Shown here: piece after piece, positions 28,374 to 38,606 of the stretch
Numbering within the stretch: the stretch's first letter is position 1
How the letters are laid out: every line of letters begins with the position of its first letter
Source: an uncultured Alphaproteobacteria bacterium
GTDB lineage: Bacteria > Pseudomonadota > Alphaproteobacteria > RF32 > CAG-239
Direction of reading: 5' to 3'
DNA length: 64,000 bases
Assembly: GCA_944392295.1 (NCBI GenBank)
Contig: CALXWE010000003.1
Location: forward strand, 1-64,000
Notes under the pieces: model-generated
What the model saw: the letters and a program-made list of their open reading frames with translations, nothing else
What the model was told of the DNA's origin: nothing
The model's database searches: none
Translations under genes and position numbers: made by a program

Positions 28374-29324
28374 TTACTTATTAGCTTGTTTGTACATTTG
28401 ATAAGCATCTAACAACATATCTGTATCATTAAACTTCGGATGCCAACCTAATTCTTTTTCAGTTTGGGATATATCAATCAAATAGTTTTCATCGGCAATC
28501 ATATACTGTTCTTTATACATAATTTCCAAACCGATTTTACCAAGCAAAGCCAAAGTAAGCTTAACAGCCTTACCCCATGTCGGTATAATAAGCGACTTTG
28601 AACCGGCTCGCCGAGCTACATCTTTAAGTAAATCTTTCACTTTTGGCGGATTTTTAGATCCTAAATTAAATTCCTTATTAGGACATCCTTTTTCAACCGC
28701 CAAAATAGTAGCAGAAGCACAATCGGCAACGGCAACCATCTGATAACAATTATTTCCCGAACCAATAGTTGGAACCGGTAGATTAAAATCCATCAATTTA
28801 AATAGCTTTTCCAAAATGCCCAAACGTCCTTTGCCGATAATCATTCTCGGACGAAAAATGGTAATGTTAAAACCTTTGGCTCGAAAATCTCGGCAAATTT
28901 CTTCAGCCAACGCTTTACTTTGTCCGTAAAATCCGAAAGGTGCAAGCTGATGGGTAATTTTGACCGGCAGTTCCTGAGGTTTACCATAAACCATATCGGT
29001 ACTAAAAAACACCATATTTTTCGCACCGTCTAAAAGCATTTTATCTAAAATATTTTTAGTACCGTTTACATTAACATTTTCAAAGAACTCCCGACGATTT
29101 TTACGCGGAACTTTATGATGATATTGATTGGCCGCCAAATGAACAACAACATCATCTTTTAAAAATTTAAATTCCAAAGGTTTGGTAATGTCGCAATACT
29201 CAAAATCAACATCTACAGAAGGTTTAACAATATCAAGAACAACCATTGAGGCGTTTTTTTCCTTTAACTGTCTGACCAGTTCCAAGCCCAAAAATCCGGC
29301 ACCGCCGATAATTACATATCTCAT
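28374..29324 (-). CDS. NAD-dependent sugar epimerase/dehydratase
   Basis: This 316-residue extended SDR protein has the Rossmann motif GGAGFLGLE at residues 7-15 and STDMVYG near 115. The catalytic Tyr and Lys are in FYGQSKALAE near 143, followed by FRPRMIIG. This is the nucleotide-sugar epimerase or NDP-hexulose group; the substrate cannot be read from sequence. It is the last gene of the glycan locus and overlaps the SMR gene stop (ATGA), so the two are translationally coupled. It might act on the sugar handled by the membrane transferase and transporter just upstream. Confidence 0.88.
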   Translation of the reverse strand: MRYVIIGGAGFLGLELVRQLKEKNASMVVLDIVKPSVDVDFEYCDITKPLEFKFLKDDVVVHLAANQYHHKVPRKNRREFFENVNVNGTKNILDKMLLDGAKNMVFFSTDMVYGKPQELPVKITHQLAPFGFYGQSKALAEEICRDFRAKGFNITIFRPRMIIGKGRLGILEKLFKLMDFNLPVPTIGSGNNCYQMVAVADCASATILAVEKGCPNKEFNLGSKNPPKVKDLLKDVARRAGSKSLIIPTWGKAVKLTLALLGKIGLEIMYKEQYMIADENYLIDISQTEKELGWHPKFNDTDMLLDAYQMYKQANK

Positions 29325-29704
29325 GACACGAAATCCTTACTCTGAGTTAACACAAAAACTCCGATACAAATTATGATAATACCTAAAACCTTTTGAAAAG
29401 TAATCGGCTCATTAAAAAACAAATATGCTAAAACCGCGGTAATGATATAACCGATACTTAAAAAAGGATATGCCAAAGAAACATTAACTTTAGATAATAC
29501 CACCATCCATAATATGATGCTTATACCGTAACTAAACATTCCAGCCAACAAGTATATATTAGTGAAAACAGCCAAAACCATGTTAAAAAGCTGATCAAAA
29601 GCCAAAGATACCGAACCAATTTTGAGCATACCTTTACGAATAAACAGCTGAGCAAAAGCATTTAAGCTAACACTTGATAAAATCAATAAAAAATTATTAA
29701 ACAT
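29321..29704 (-). CDS. SMR-like small membrane transporter (possible lipid-linked sugar flippase)
   Basis: This 127-residue protein has four membrane helices of the small multidrug resistance/EamA type. The third and fourth helices contain SLAYPFLSIGYIITAVLAYL and the GIIIICIGVFVL ending. The glutamate usual in the first helix of drug-exporting SMR proteins is not evident. Its position between a membrane glycosyltransferase and a sugar epimerase points to an ArnE/ArnF- or GtrA-like role, flipping an undecaprenyl-phosphate sugar. AAGGAG lies 6 nt before the start. Confidence 0.8.
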   Translation of the reverse strand: MFNNFLLILSSVSLNAFAQLFIRKGMLKIGSVSLAFDQLFNMVLAVFTNIYLLAGMFSYGISIILWMVVLSKVNVSLAYPFLSIGYIITAVLAYLFFNEPITFQKVLGIIIICIGVFVLTQSKDFVS

Positions 29705-29713
29705 ATTTACTCC

Positions 29714-31609
29714 TTATATACTATTTATTTTTACACTAATAAAACCTATACCTAACTTTCTTTTATCCTGACTATAACCTAATTCATATGGTGATTTTGG
29801 ATCTTTAATATCAAACTCTAATTGCAAATATCCATTATCTTCCAACATATCTTTGGTTACCATTAAAGATGTATCAGGTCTTGCCTTACCATCTTCAAAC
29901 ACCCAAGTATTTAATATTTTTCCATTATTTTTAATATCTACCGTTAATTTTGGATGCTTAGAATTTATGTATGGTCTTATATCAAAAACTATTTTTGTCT
30001 TAACATCAAAATCTTCTAACTTAAATTTTAAAATTACACGTGTACCATCTGACCACCTTCCCCATTTTTCAATAGATGATAAACCACGCACTTTTAATCT
30101 GCTATCATCTTTAGAAAAAGTTAGCTCATCCCCAATATTAAAAATTTCAATTTTTTCAACAAGCTTACCTTTAGGAAAATTAAGATAAACTGCTGAATGG
30201 CGTGCAATATTTACTTTACGCTTTTGTTTTTCAATAAATTCTTTATCTACTATTTCATATACAGTCAGCAATTTTGATAAAGAATACCTATCAACCAAAG
30301 CTTTTCTGACACTACCACCTTCATCTACCACCACAACCGGTAACTCGGCCAGCCCTTCTGTATTACGAACTCGCTCCTCAAAAATTTCAAATTCCGGATT
30401 GTACAGAGCCGGATAATTTTTACAAACAAAATCAGCCCAAGGTTGCATTTTTACATAAGGATTTCCAATTAACACCCCTAGCAATAATTGCAGAAAACCC
30501 ATAAAAACAATAAATACAGCCCCCATATTTTTATACATAGAAGCAAATTGCCAACAAGCAACAACATAAAATGCCACAAAAGGATATATCCAAGTAACAT
30601 ACCTTGAAACCAAAATATGACCATGATTCCAATTAGGAGTAGTTAATACTAATACCACCATCAAAAAAGATAATACAACCAAAGAAAAATATTGAAAATT
30701 TTTCTGCCAAACATTTTTGCTAAACAGATATATAAAAGCTATAATCAAAAAAACAGCGCAAACTACCATTCCCTGGTTAATATCAAACCAAAAACTAAAA
30801 AATCTTTCAAATCCTACTTGACTCCAAGTTGCACCTCCGGTTTTTTGGATCAAATTAAATGTTCCAAATTTTATGTAATAAAACAACGGAGATAAAGCCA
30901 ATGGTATGGCACATAAACCCATAATAAAGAAATCTCGCCAAATAATTTTCTTTTGTTTAATAATATCTAGCAAATATAAACTTCCGCAAAATACCGTAAA
31001 TAAGCCAATCGGTGGATTTTGACTTGCTGCCATACCCGAAAACAGTACGGCTAGATACAGATTATTACGCATATAAAAACATAAAGACATCCCCACTAGT
31101 GATGTTGTAAATACCTCTGGATGAATCCAATCAATATACAATACAGCAGGAGAAAATAGCATCAAAGCTAAAGCAAAATATGTTTGCTTAACATTCCAAT
31201 TAAGTGGCGGAAACTTATATAACACAAAAATCATCAACAACCAAATGAACAAATTACCGGCATAAAACTCAAATAATACCGGAGCATTCAAAGCTTCTGC
31301 AATAATCTTAAAAGGAACTAAAAATAGCGGATAAAGCCAAAAATGGTAGCTGTATACATTTTCATCATAAGCTTTAAAAAAGCCCTGATTAGGCAGAGCC
31401 TGCTTTGTAATTTCCTGTACAGACTCATACTTATCTATTAAAATTTCATCATCAACAGCAACTGTACTATTTTGTAAAGCCTCAACCATTGCCCAATATT
31501 CTTTACCATCACCTTGTATGGTAAGCGGCGGATTAATCCAAAAAAACATTAATCCTATAAAATATAACAGTCCAAAAATACAAAATGTACTTACTGCAAC
31601 TTTCTTCAT
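29714..31609 (-). CDS. Polytopic membrane glycosyltransferase (GT-C type) with C-terminal beta-rich module
   Basis: This 631-residue protein has roughly ten membrane helices (residues about 7-400). It has an acidic motif, GDGKEYW, in the first periplasmic loop, as in GT-C enzymes that use polyprenyl-phosphate sugars. Residues about 500-630 form a soluble domain containing IEKWGRWSDGT. This domain resembles the one near the end of the neighbouring 1314-residue transferase: both have a WGRWSDG motif, a later W-x-FE-x-GK segment and a final KLxxGFIS. The start at 31609 has AGGGG upstream. It sits between the giant transferase and the SMR gene. It probably adds a sugar in the periplasm; the substrate is unknown. 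Confidence 0.75.
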   Translation of the reverse strand: MKKVAVSTFCIFGLLYFIGLMFFWINPPLTIQGDGKEYWAMVEALQNSTVAVDDEILIDKYESVQEITKQALPNQGFFKAYDENVYSYHFWLYPLFLVPFKIIAEALNAPVLFEFYAGNLFIWLLMIFVLYKFPPLNWNVKQTYFALALMLFSPAVLYIDWIHPEVFTTSLVGMSLCFYMRNNLYLAVLFSGMAASQNPPIGLFTVFCGSLYLLDIIKQKKIIWRDFFIMGLCAIPLALSPLFYYIKFGTFNLIQKTGGATWSQVGFERFFSFWFDINQGMVVCAVFLIIAFIYLFSKNVWQKNFQYFSLVVLSFLMVVLVLTTPNWNHGHILVSRYVTWIYPFVAFYVVACWQFASMYKNMGAVFIVFMGFLQLLLGVLIGNPYVKMQPWADFVCKNYPALYNPEFEIFEERVRNTEGLAELPVVVVDEGGSVRKALVDRYSLSKLLTVYEIVDKEFIEKQKRKVNIARHSAVYLNFPKGKLVEKIEIFNIGDELTFSKDDSRLKVRGLSSIEKWGRWSDGTRVILKFKLEDFDVKTKIVFDIRPYINSKHPKLTVDIKNNGKILNTWVFEDGKARPDTSLMVTKDMLEDNGYLQLEFDIKDPKSPYELGYSQDKRKLGIGFISVKINSI

Positions 31610-31636
31610 TATTAACCCCTGACACAACCTAACAAC

Positions 31637-34600
31637 TTATTTTAATCTCCGTTTTTTTTGTAATAATGTTTTTTCATTAACTAGCATTTTCTGCGTAGTA
31701 AGCTGTTCATTTCTAAGAGCTTTTAGTTCTTTTTGTAAGGTTTCTGTCGTATTTTTTAAAGCATCTATTGTATTTTTCAAGGCAATAATTTCTTTGGCAA
31801 CGACCTGAATCTCCTCTACAGCCTCTACAGACTTAGCTTTCTTTTTAGGTAAATATTTTTTAATTTCATCAACCAGCTTTTTCCATTGTTTTTTTAATTT
31901 GCTTTCCTTCGCATTAACAGGTTTAATTTCCATACTGATAAAGCCAAGCGCCAGTTTTCTTGAATCCGAATTTACCAAAAGTTCTTTCGGTGATTTAGCA
32001 TTCTCGTACTCAAAGCGTAAAAAGACCTTTCCTTTTTTAGTTTTTAAAGCTTTTGGAAGAATCAACTCTGTCTTAGGCATGGGCTTGCCTTGTTCAAAGC
32101 ACCATTGCGCAACAAATTTATCATTTGCATAAATGTTTACAAGTTGACGGCTTAAGGTCTTTGCAAAAAATGGCTTAACCTCAAAGTTAAACAATAAATC
32201 ATTCTTCAACTTTTTAAAATTAAATATCATCGTTGACACGAACCCATCAGACCATCTTCCCCAAGCTTCTGCATTTGAAAAGCCGGATAGTTTAAAATCC
32301 ATGTTTTTCAATCTGGAAAACAAAACTTTTTTACCGATATACTTTTTATACCTGCTGAACTGTATTCCTAAAACAGAATAAATACGAACATACTTACCTC
32401 GTTCACATTTAAATAAACGAGATACAAATTTAGATGCCTTTTTTGCCAAATTATGACCAGAAATTTTTTGATCCAAATATTTTATTTTCTTATTTTTTAA
32501 AGATGATAAATAATAATAAGATCGCCATAAATCTGCTCCACACGCATCGCTATACTGCCAAGGCTTTCTTTTATCTGCTAAATGCAATATCGCAGCATGC
32601 TTTTTTACATAATTTAATTCACAATCATGTAAATTATAAAAGCTTGCAATTTTATCATCCGAAAACATATTCCAAGAGACTGAAATATAGTTAAATTCAG
32701 GAGAAACAAAAAGTACATTATCTGCAAAAACTTTATTAAAAGCGTCTTGATCCATAAAATATTTAGAACTATCATTCTTTTTATATTCCATAAGCTTTGT
32801 AGGAATAGCTTCTTTTCTCATTTTTTCAAGATTTAACAACATCATTCCTGAATTAAAATAATTTTCAAGTTCCAATCTATCATTATGCCGACCTACGAGC
32901 ATACATCCAATATCTTTAACCACTGCGGCATATTTATCTGCTAAGTCGGTAGCAAATAATTCAGATAAATCTTGCTGAATGATAACATCCGTATCTATAT
33001 ATAAAGCCTTATCATACTTAGATAAAATATCTGCAATATTAAACTTCAATAATGCTGCCGCACTTACATGATTATGTGTCCTTTCAAAATCATCAAATAC
33101 ATTATTAAAATTTATCAACTCGACACAATCAATATCATCAAACAACTTTTTTGATGCTTCCGATAAAGAATTACCCAAAACATAAAATTTATAATGAGTA
33201 TTCGCATACTTATTTGTCAAAGCAGATGTAATAGTCACTATCGTAGGAGCGACATATTTTTCATCAGTAATTAAAACAATTGGCAATACTGCATTTTTAT
33301 CTTTCAAATCATCAACAATACAATTGGTAATTTTATCGGCCATATTATTCCAAGAAAATAGTTTAGCCCGTTGCAAGCCTTTATTTTTTAACTTCGTGCG
33401 TAAACTTGCCGATTTGTACAGTTTAACAAAAGCCTCAACAAAATCATCCTTATTTTTGGGAGAAACCAAAAATCCGCAATCTCCAAGTATTTCAGGCATT
33501 GATGAAGTATTTGAGCACACTACCGGACAACCACATTGCATTGCTTCCAAAACTGGTAAGCCAAACCCCTCATACAAACTGGGAAAAACGAACCATTCAG
33601 CTCCTGAATATAAAACAGGCAAATCATCATCTTTTAAATAGCCTGTAGTTAATATTCTATTTTTATATTTTCCCAAGCTCTGCATTTTTTGATTAAATTC
33701 GTTTTGAAAATGATCAGGACAACTACCCGCCAAAACATAAACCAAGTCTTTCACATTATTTTTTTCAATAAAATCTATAAAAGCATCTATTGCCGTAAAT
33801 AAATTTTTATGTGGAGCCAAATTACAAACACTTAAAATATACTTATTCTTAATTTGTAGTTTTTTCTTCAAATTAACAATTTCCGCATTAGATTTATGAG
33901 AAAAACGTTCATTTGCACCTTCATAAGTCACAACCAACTTAGTATTATCAACTTCAGGTACATACTTAATATAATCATTTTTAGTATTGTCAGATATGCA
34001 AAAAAGTTTATTGCATCTAACTGAGCGCTGATGATTTTCTAATTTAGTACTGAATATTTTATCAGGAAAAATGCATCCCATAAAATCATGTATTACTTTG
34101 TATGTTCTTATTCTACCATACTTCAATATAACATCAGGAATATCCGCATGAGGAGAAAAGTAAGCATCCATATTGCCAAAATCAGCTTCAACAGCTACCG
34201 GAACATTTTTCAAATACTCATCTGTAGATAAAAATTGCTTAACCTCATTTAAATTTTTATCTGCGACATATAAAAAGACATTAAATTGATTTTTAGCTAC
34301 CAAAAGTCTCAGCAAATTATAAACCACAAAGAACACACCGCTTCTGACATGCGATTGTTTGTTTCCAAAAATCAATAGATTGGCATCAAACAATAAATTA
34401 ATAGAATTACGCTTTTGAATTATATTATCGCCACTAGGCTCATGTACCATCTTCTCAACCATTTTTTCCTCAATAACATCAACAGCTTTTTTCCACGAAA
34501 AGAGTTTACTTCTTTTCAGCCCCCTGTTAGCCATTTCTTCTCTAAATTTTTTATCAAAATAATATTTTTCATAAGCTTTAATATGCTGTTCATCACTATC

Positions 34601-35581
34601 CCAATCAATCATAATACCAGCGTCTCCGACAACTTCAGGCAATGATGAATTATTACTGGTTATAACAGGGCATCCGCAAGCCATAGCTTCCAAAGGCGGT
34701 AGTCCAAAACCTTCATACTGAGATGTATACACAAACCATTCAGCACCACTGTATAATGGTGCCAAATCTTTATCAGCCACATAGCCTATCGTTAATATTT
34801 TATCTCTATACTTACCCAATAATACCAGTTCCTTCTCCAGAAGCGTCATAAAAGTTTTCCAACTTCCACCACCAAGCACAAATACCATATCGTCAATACT
34901 ATTTTTATCAATAAATTGGATAAACGTTTTAATAGCTCTCAGTAAATTTTTACGAGGTTCTAATGTACATAAGCTGAAAACGTATCTTTTGTTTTCCGGT
35001 ATTTTATATTTTTTCTTCACATCATTTAACGTTTCCAATTTAGGAAGAAAACTACTGTCACATGCTAAAGGAACTACTGCAGAATTTTCACCTGAAATAT
35101 TATGGTTATAGCTAATAAAATCTCGCTGCGTAGATAAGGAATCCATAAAATAAAAGTCATTCTTGTTCAAAGAATGAAACATTTTAAAATACCAATCATT
35201 TCCTCCGGCTTCAAAATAATCACGAAATAAAAACGGCGTCAAATCATACAAAAACAAATATTTTTTTATATGTGGCTGATATTTTATATCATCTGGGACA
35301 GCCTCTTTCGGAGAAAAGAACACATCAACATTCATATAATCTCCGTTAAAAACCTTAAGTTTACCCATAAAAGGCTCTACGGCTTTCAACTCATCTAAAG
35401 AAAAATTTTGATTACTGCTATACAAAGACACATCAAAGACGCTTCTTCTGGCCAATTCTTTCAATATATTATATGATACTGTAAAAATGCCAGTACCTGT
35501 TCTTCTTTTTATATGATCAACCATAGATGATATATCATATAACAACCTAATCTTTTTCTTTTTTACTATAGTCCCAGACAT
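31637..35581 (-). CDS. Multidomain glycosyltransferase: GT4-GT4-GT8 plus beta-rich module and coiled coil
   Basis: This 1314-residue protein is a chain of transferases. GT4 module 1 (about 1-390) has LEPRKNLL and [17 protein letters not shown]4 module 2 (about 405-770) has NLAPHKNLF and [18 protein letters not shown]8 module follows (about 780-1060), with LITDEKY at its start and the metal-binding DTD in YIDTDVII, and [10 protein letters not shown] downstream. A beta-rich module near 1095-1218 carries WGRWSDG, and a lysine-rich coiled coil (about 1225-1314) ends the protein. No signal peptide is seen, so it is cytoplasmic. The start at 35581 is 4 nt after the upstream stop. It probably builds several successive linkages of the polymer. 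Confidence 0.88.
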   Translation of the reverse strand: MSGTIVKKKKIRLLYDISSMVDHIKRRTGTGIFTVSYNILKELARRSVFDVSLYSSNQNFSLDELKAVEPFMGKLKVFNGDYMNVDVFFSPKEAVPDDIKYQPHIKKYLFLYDLTPFLFRDYFEAGGNDWYFKMFHSLNKNDFYFMDSLSTQRDFISYNHNISGENSAVVPLACDSSFLPKLETLNDVKKKYKIPENKRYVFSLCTLEPRKNLLRAIKTFIQFIDKNSIDDMVFVLGGGSWKTFMTLLEKELVLLGKYRDKILTIGYVADKDLAPLYSGAEWFVYTSQYEGFGLPPLEAMACGCPVITSNNSSLPEVVGDAGIMIDWDSDEQHIKAYEKYYFDKKFREEMANRGLKRSKLFSWKKAVDVIEEKMVEKMVHEPSGDNIIQKRNSINLLFDANLLIFGNKQSHVRSGVFFVVYNLLRLLVAKNQFNVFLYVADKNLNEVKQFLSTDEYLKNVPVAVEADFGNMDAYFSPHADIPDVILKYGRIRTYKVIHDFMGCIFPDKIFSTKLENHQRSVRCNKLFCISDNTKNDYIKYVPEVDNTKLVVTYEGANERFSHKSNAEIVNLKKKLQIKNKYILSVCNLAPHKNLFTAIDAFIDFIEKNNVKDLVYVLAGSCPDHFQNEFNQKMQSLGKYKNRILTTGYLKDDDLPVLYSGAEWFVFPSLYEGFGLPVLEAMQCGCPVVCSNTSSMPEILGDCGFLVSPKNKDDFVEAFVKLYKSASLRTKLKNKGLQRAKLFSWNNMADKITNCIVDDLKDKNAVLPIVLITDEKYVAPTIVTITSALTNKYANTHYKFYVLGNSLSEASKKLFDDIDCVELINFNNVFDDFERTHNHVSAAALLKFNIADILSKYDKALYIDTDVIIQQDLSELFATDLADKYAAVVKDIGCMLVGRHNDRLELENYFNSGMMLLNLEKMRKEAIPTKLMEYKKNDSSKYFMDQDAFNKVFADNVLFVSPEFNYISVSWNMFSDDKIASFYNLHDCELNYVKKHAAILHLADKRKPWQYSDACGADLWRSYYYLSSLKNKKIKYLDQKISGHNLAKKASKFVSRLFKCERGKYVRIYSVLGIQFSRYKKYIGKKVLFSRLKNMDFKLSGFSNAEAWGRWSDGFVSTMIFNFKKLKNDLLFNFEVKPFFAKTLSRQLVNIYANDKFVAQWCFEQGKPMPKTELILPKALKTKKGKVFLRFEYENAKSPKELLVNSDSRKLALGFISMEIKPVNAKESKLKKQWKKLVDEIKKYLPKKKAKSVEAVEEIQVVAKEIIALKNTIDALKNTTETLQKELKALRNEQLTTQKMLVNEKTLLQKKRRLK

Positions 35582-35585
35582 AATG

Positions 35586-38279
35586 CTATTTTCCCTGCTT
35601 ATCAGACAATACCAAATTATACAGTTCATCTGCCAATCTTTTACAACTATATATTTCACACAGCCTATTTTCTTTAACAGAAACATTCAAGGTTGATTTA
35701 ATAACTTTTGCTAAATTAACGGCACTCACATTAACAGGAACGGTTGCACAATAAGGCAAAAGGTCAGAATTTACAAAACCTTCCGTAGTAATAAATCTTT
35801 GATTCATACCTAACAATTCAGCAATACTTCCTGAACTTTCACCATTAGTTTCATTTCTCAGCTGTACTGCCAAATCAACACTTTTCATCAAAGATAACAA
35901 TTTATCACCACTTGGTTCGTTATCAACAATTATATTTTTATTATTTTTAACATTTGCGACATAATCTTTTACATTATACCCTGCCAATAACAACTTAATA
36001 TCGTTTCCTTGTTTATTAAGAAGTTCAATAGCGTCAATCAAGGTATCAGTTCCTTTGGCATGAGATGCAATACCGAAAGCCCCCACAATAACAGAACCCT
36101 TTTGCTTACCCTCAATATTTATCGGTTCAATATTTTGTAAATCTGGTATAGGTAGATAAAGAACATCTATTTTTATACCGTTTAGCTCACCAGGAGTTAA
36201 TTCTTTTTCTATAAGCGCTTTGGCCTTAGGTGTATTTACCACCAAGTGTTTAATATTTGTAACATTTAATAACGGGCGAATTCCCCACAATCCATTAGCT
36301 TTCAACAAATCATAAAGCTGTCCCATATTTTGTAGATTTGCGATTTGTTCGCTCAAATGTGGATACCACAAAGCAAAGAATGACTTTATTTTAGCCATAT
36401 CATAATTAAAAATAGGTCCGAATGTAAAAATTACCGCCGCTTCATGAAGATATAAAATTCTATTTGGCTCGTTTTTGGTCTTTATTGCTTCCGAAAGAGA
36501 TAATCTGTGATGAGAAGAATTACCAAGCACAAATATTTTACCTATATAATTATGAAATAGGTGCATAAAGTCTGCAAACTCAGAAGGAACAATATTACTA
36601 ACACCTTCTTTTGTTATATCCTTAGGTTGTCTAGTAAATACAATTTTTTTAATAACAAACTTTAAGCCTTTAAATAATGTTTGAACTTCCACATTTTCTT
36701 TATCTTGTTCTAAAAGAAGAGGAATTGAAATATGTTTTGATTTAGGGTTGAATGTCCTCTTTAATAAAATAGTTTTTCCCTGATCCACAACTACTCTAAA
36801 CTCACATTCTGAATCCTCTGATAATTCATAATCAATATCCAACATATAATTGCCGGAATATAAAGAAGCATAAGGACCAAAAGAAGCTATCCCTTTGTTC
36901 AAAAAATTACTAAAAACAACAGAGTTATCATCAAAAGCAACATTGTTACTGGGATGATAAGACAAATATCGTCCATAGAATACGTACTTTTCCTCTTCAT
37001 TAAGGAGATTTTGATAATTCCGTAAACTTTTTATGTCAGATATAATATCAAAACGCATATCTCCGGCATGTAGTTTATAGCTATATTGGGCAATACCCGT
37101 TTTATCTGGCGGAAGGGTAGAAAAAACAGCTACTTTATCTTTTTTATTATCTAATTTTTGCAATTCTTCCAATTTTTTTACAACCTTCAATGCCGCATTA
37201 TCCCAGTTAATTTCCTTAACCAGTTTACGCCCAAATTCTAAACTCTTTTTACATAATTCCTCATTTGTATAAATAGAAATGATAGATTGCACAATTTCGT
37301 CTTCATTATGTGGATTAAATAAACATTCTGGGAGTACAAACTCTTTGGTTGCCGATAAATCTGAAGCAAAACAAGGTGTTCCTGCAATATAACTTTCCAA
37401 AAGAGGCAACCCCAATCCTTCGTAGAACGATGGGAAAATAGTAGCCCTGGCTGAAGCTAACAACTCTACCAAAACATCATCTTCTATAAAATCAGTAATA
37501 ATTATATTTTTGCCGATTTTTACACTATAATCCTTTATGGCATTTTCGATTTTAGCAATAAAGTTTGATGAAGATTTACAAACAAAATACAGTTTAGCAT
37601 CCTTAGGCAATTTACCACTTGCATAAGCCTTGGCAAAAGCTCTGGATAAGCCTGTAAAATTCTTTCTTACATCAAAACCGGCAACATATACAATATTGTT
37701 CTTTCTGGAAGCGGCATCATAAACTTTATTTGAGTTGGCAGAACGAAACTTATCTAAATCCGCGCCTCCGTAAATAACCGAAATATTTTTCTCAGGATAT
37801 CCCGCTAATTTAACACAGTCATTTCTTGTACAAACGCTGTCAGCAAATAAATAACCTGCCAAACGCAAAGCCTCGACATTACGCGCATAAACTTTTCGAA
37901 AATTTTTATTTTGCAGGTAACTATTCGGAAAAATCATTGGAATCAAATCATGTATAATTCCCACAACTTGTCCACATTTTATTATAACATTTCTAGGAAA
38001 ATTAAATTCAAACGCACTATCATATAAATCAAAAAAATTACCTTTGAAAAAAAAGTCAAACTTAAAGTCAATGGCATATTCATCAAATTTTTCTAAAACG
38101 TATATTGGAGCATTCTTAACTATGCTATCCGGCAAATTATCATCTAATTTAGAACTCACCAACACATAAGCTTCGACATTATCAAATTTTATAATATGTT
38201 CAAATAACGATAAAAAATACCTGCCGATTCCCCTTCCCGCAAATAATTGATAAGCTCGAAAATCAAACAAAATTTTCAT
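35586..38279 (-). CDS. Double GT4 glycosyltransferase
   Basis: This 897-residue protein has two GT4 units. The first (about 1-370) starts MKILFDFRAYQ and has FPSFYEGLGLPLLESYIAG. The second starts near residue 380 with FSTLPPDKTGIAQYSY, has an inserted beta-rich stretch near 470-550, and resumes with LYLHEAAV and GAFGIASHAKGTD. The second unit's nucleotide-binding part has MNQRFITTEGF where the usual acidic EGFGLP block would stand, so its donor site is diverged. The start at 38279 lies one base after the upstream stop, with GGGGAAAA before it. It is cytoplasmic; the sugars are unknown. Confidence 0.87.
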   Translation of the reverse strand: MKILFDFRAYQLFAGRGIGRYFLSLFEHIIKFDNVEAYVLVSSKLDDNLPDSIVKNAPIYVLEKFDEYAIDFKFDFFFKGNFFDLYDSAFEFNFPRNVIIKCGQVVGIIHDLIPMIFPNSYLQNKNFRKVYARNVEALRLAGYLFADSVCTRNDCVKLAGYPEKNISVIYGGADLDKFRSANSNKVYDAASRKNNIVYVAGFDVRKNFTGLSRAFAKAYASGKLPKDAKLYFVCKSSSNFIAKIENAIKDYSVKIGKNIIITDFIEDDVLVELLASARATIFPSFYEGLGLPLLESYIAGTPCFASDLSATKEFVLPECLFNPHNEDEIVQSIISIYTNEELCKKSLEFGRKLVKEINWDNAALKVVKKLEELQKLDNKKDKVAVFSTLPPDKTGIAQYSYKLHAGDMRFDIISDIKSLRNYQNLLNEEEKYVFYGRYLSYHPSNNVAFDDNSVVFSNFLNKGIASFGPYASLYSGNYMLDIDYELSEDSECEFRVVVDQGKTILLKRTFNPKSKHISIPLLLEQDKENVEVQTLFKGLKFVIKKIVFTRQPKDITKEGVSNIVPSEFADFMHLFHNYIGKIFVLGNSSHHRLSLSEAIKTKNEPNRILYLHEAAVIFTFGPIFNYDMAKIKSFFALWYPHLSEQIANLQNMGQLYDLLKANGLWGIRPLLNVTNIKHLVVNTPKAKALIEKELTPGELNGIKIDVLYLPIPDLQNIEPINIEGKQKGSVIVGAFGIASHAKGTDTLIDAIELLNKQGNDIKLLLAGYNVKDYVANVKNNKNIIVDNEPSGDKLLSLMKSVDLAVQLRNETNGESSGSIAELLGMNQRFITTEGFVNSDLLPYCATVPVNVSAVNLAKVIKSTLNVSVKENRLCEIYSCKRLADELYNLVLSDKQGK

Positions 38280-38280
38280 A

Positions 38281-38574
38281 CTAATTTTCCCCGCCAAAAA
38301 TATCTCTGTTATTATTTTTCATAATCACATCTAAAGCTCTAAGCTGCAACAACTGTGTTTCTAAGTATTTATCATCCTTAACCAGAGTTACTTTATTTTC
38401 AAGCAACTCCTGTCTTACATTAAATGAAAAGAGTTGTATCCCACAAAAATAAACTTTAAGTCTGTGTGTTAAATATTTAACTTTCCAAATCGGCAATCCT
38501 AAAATATAAAAAGTTTCAACTCTGCCTTCTAATTTAGATGTCGGCTTCAATGATTTTTTCAAGCTTTCAAACAT
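38281..38574 (-). CDS. Small protein of the glycan locus, function unknown
   Basis: This 97-residue protein carries FYILGLPIWKVKY and YFCGIQLFSF. Short repeats of this kind (a hydrophobic 'GIP-K-K' pattern) are found in many surface-polysaccharide proteins but have no assigned role. The rest is a charged helix. GGAG lies 7 nt before the ATG. It is tightly packed between rmd and the double transferase, so it is very likely expressed. It could be a scaffold or membrane-contact partner of the transferases; this is a guess from position. Confidence 0.7.
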   Translation of the reverse strand: MFESLKKSLKPTSKLEGRVETFYILGLPIWKVKYLTHRLKVYFCGIQLFSFNVRQELLENKVTLVKDDKYLETQLLQLRALDVIMKNNNRDIFGGEN

Positions 38575-38606
38575 ATAAAGTCTCCAATTGATATAGATTC
38601 AATTTA

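Noticed and set aside
31637-38279. The large glycosyltransferase genes as non-ribosomal or polyketide synthases because of their size
   Set aside because: They show only glycosyltransferase blocks (EGFGLP and DTD motifs) and no carrier or condensation domains.
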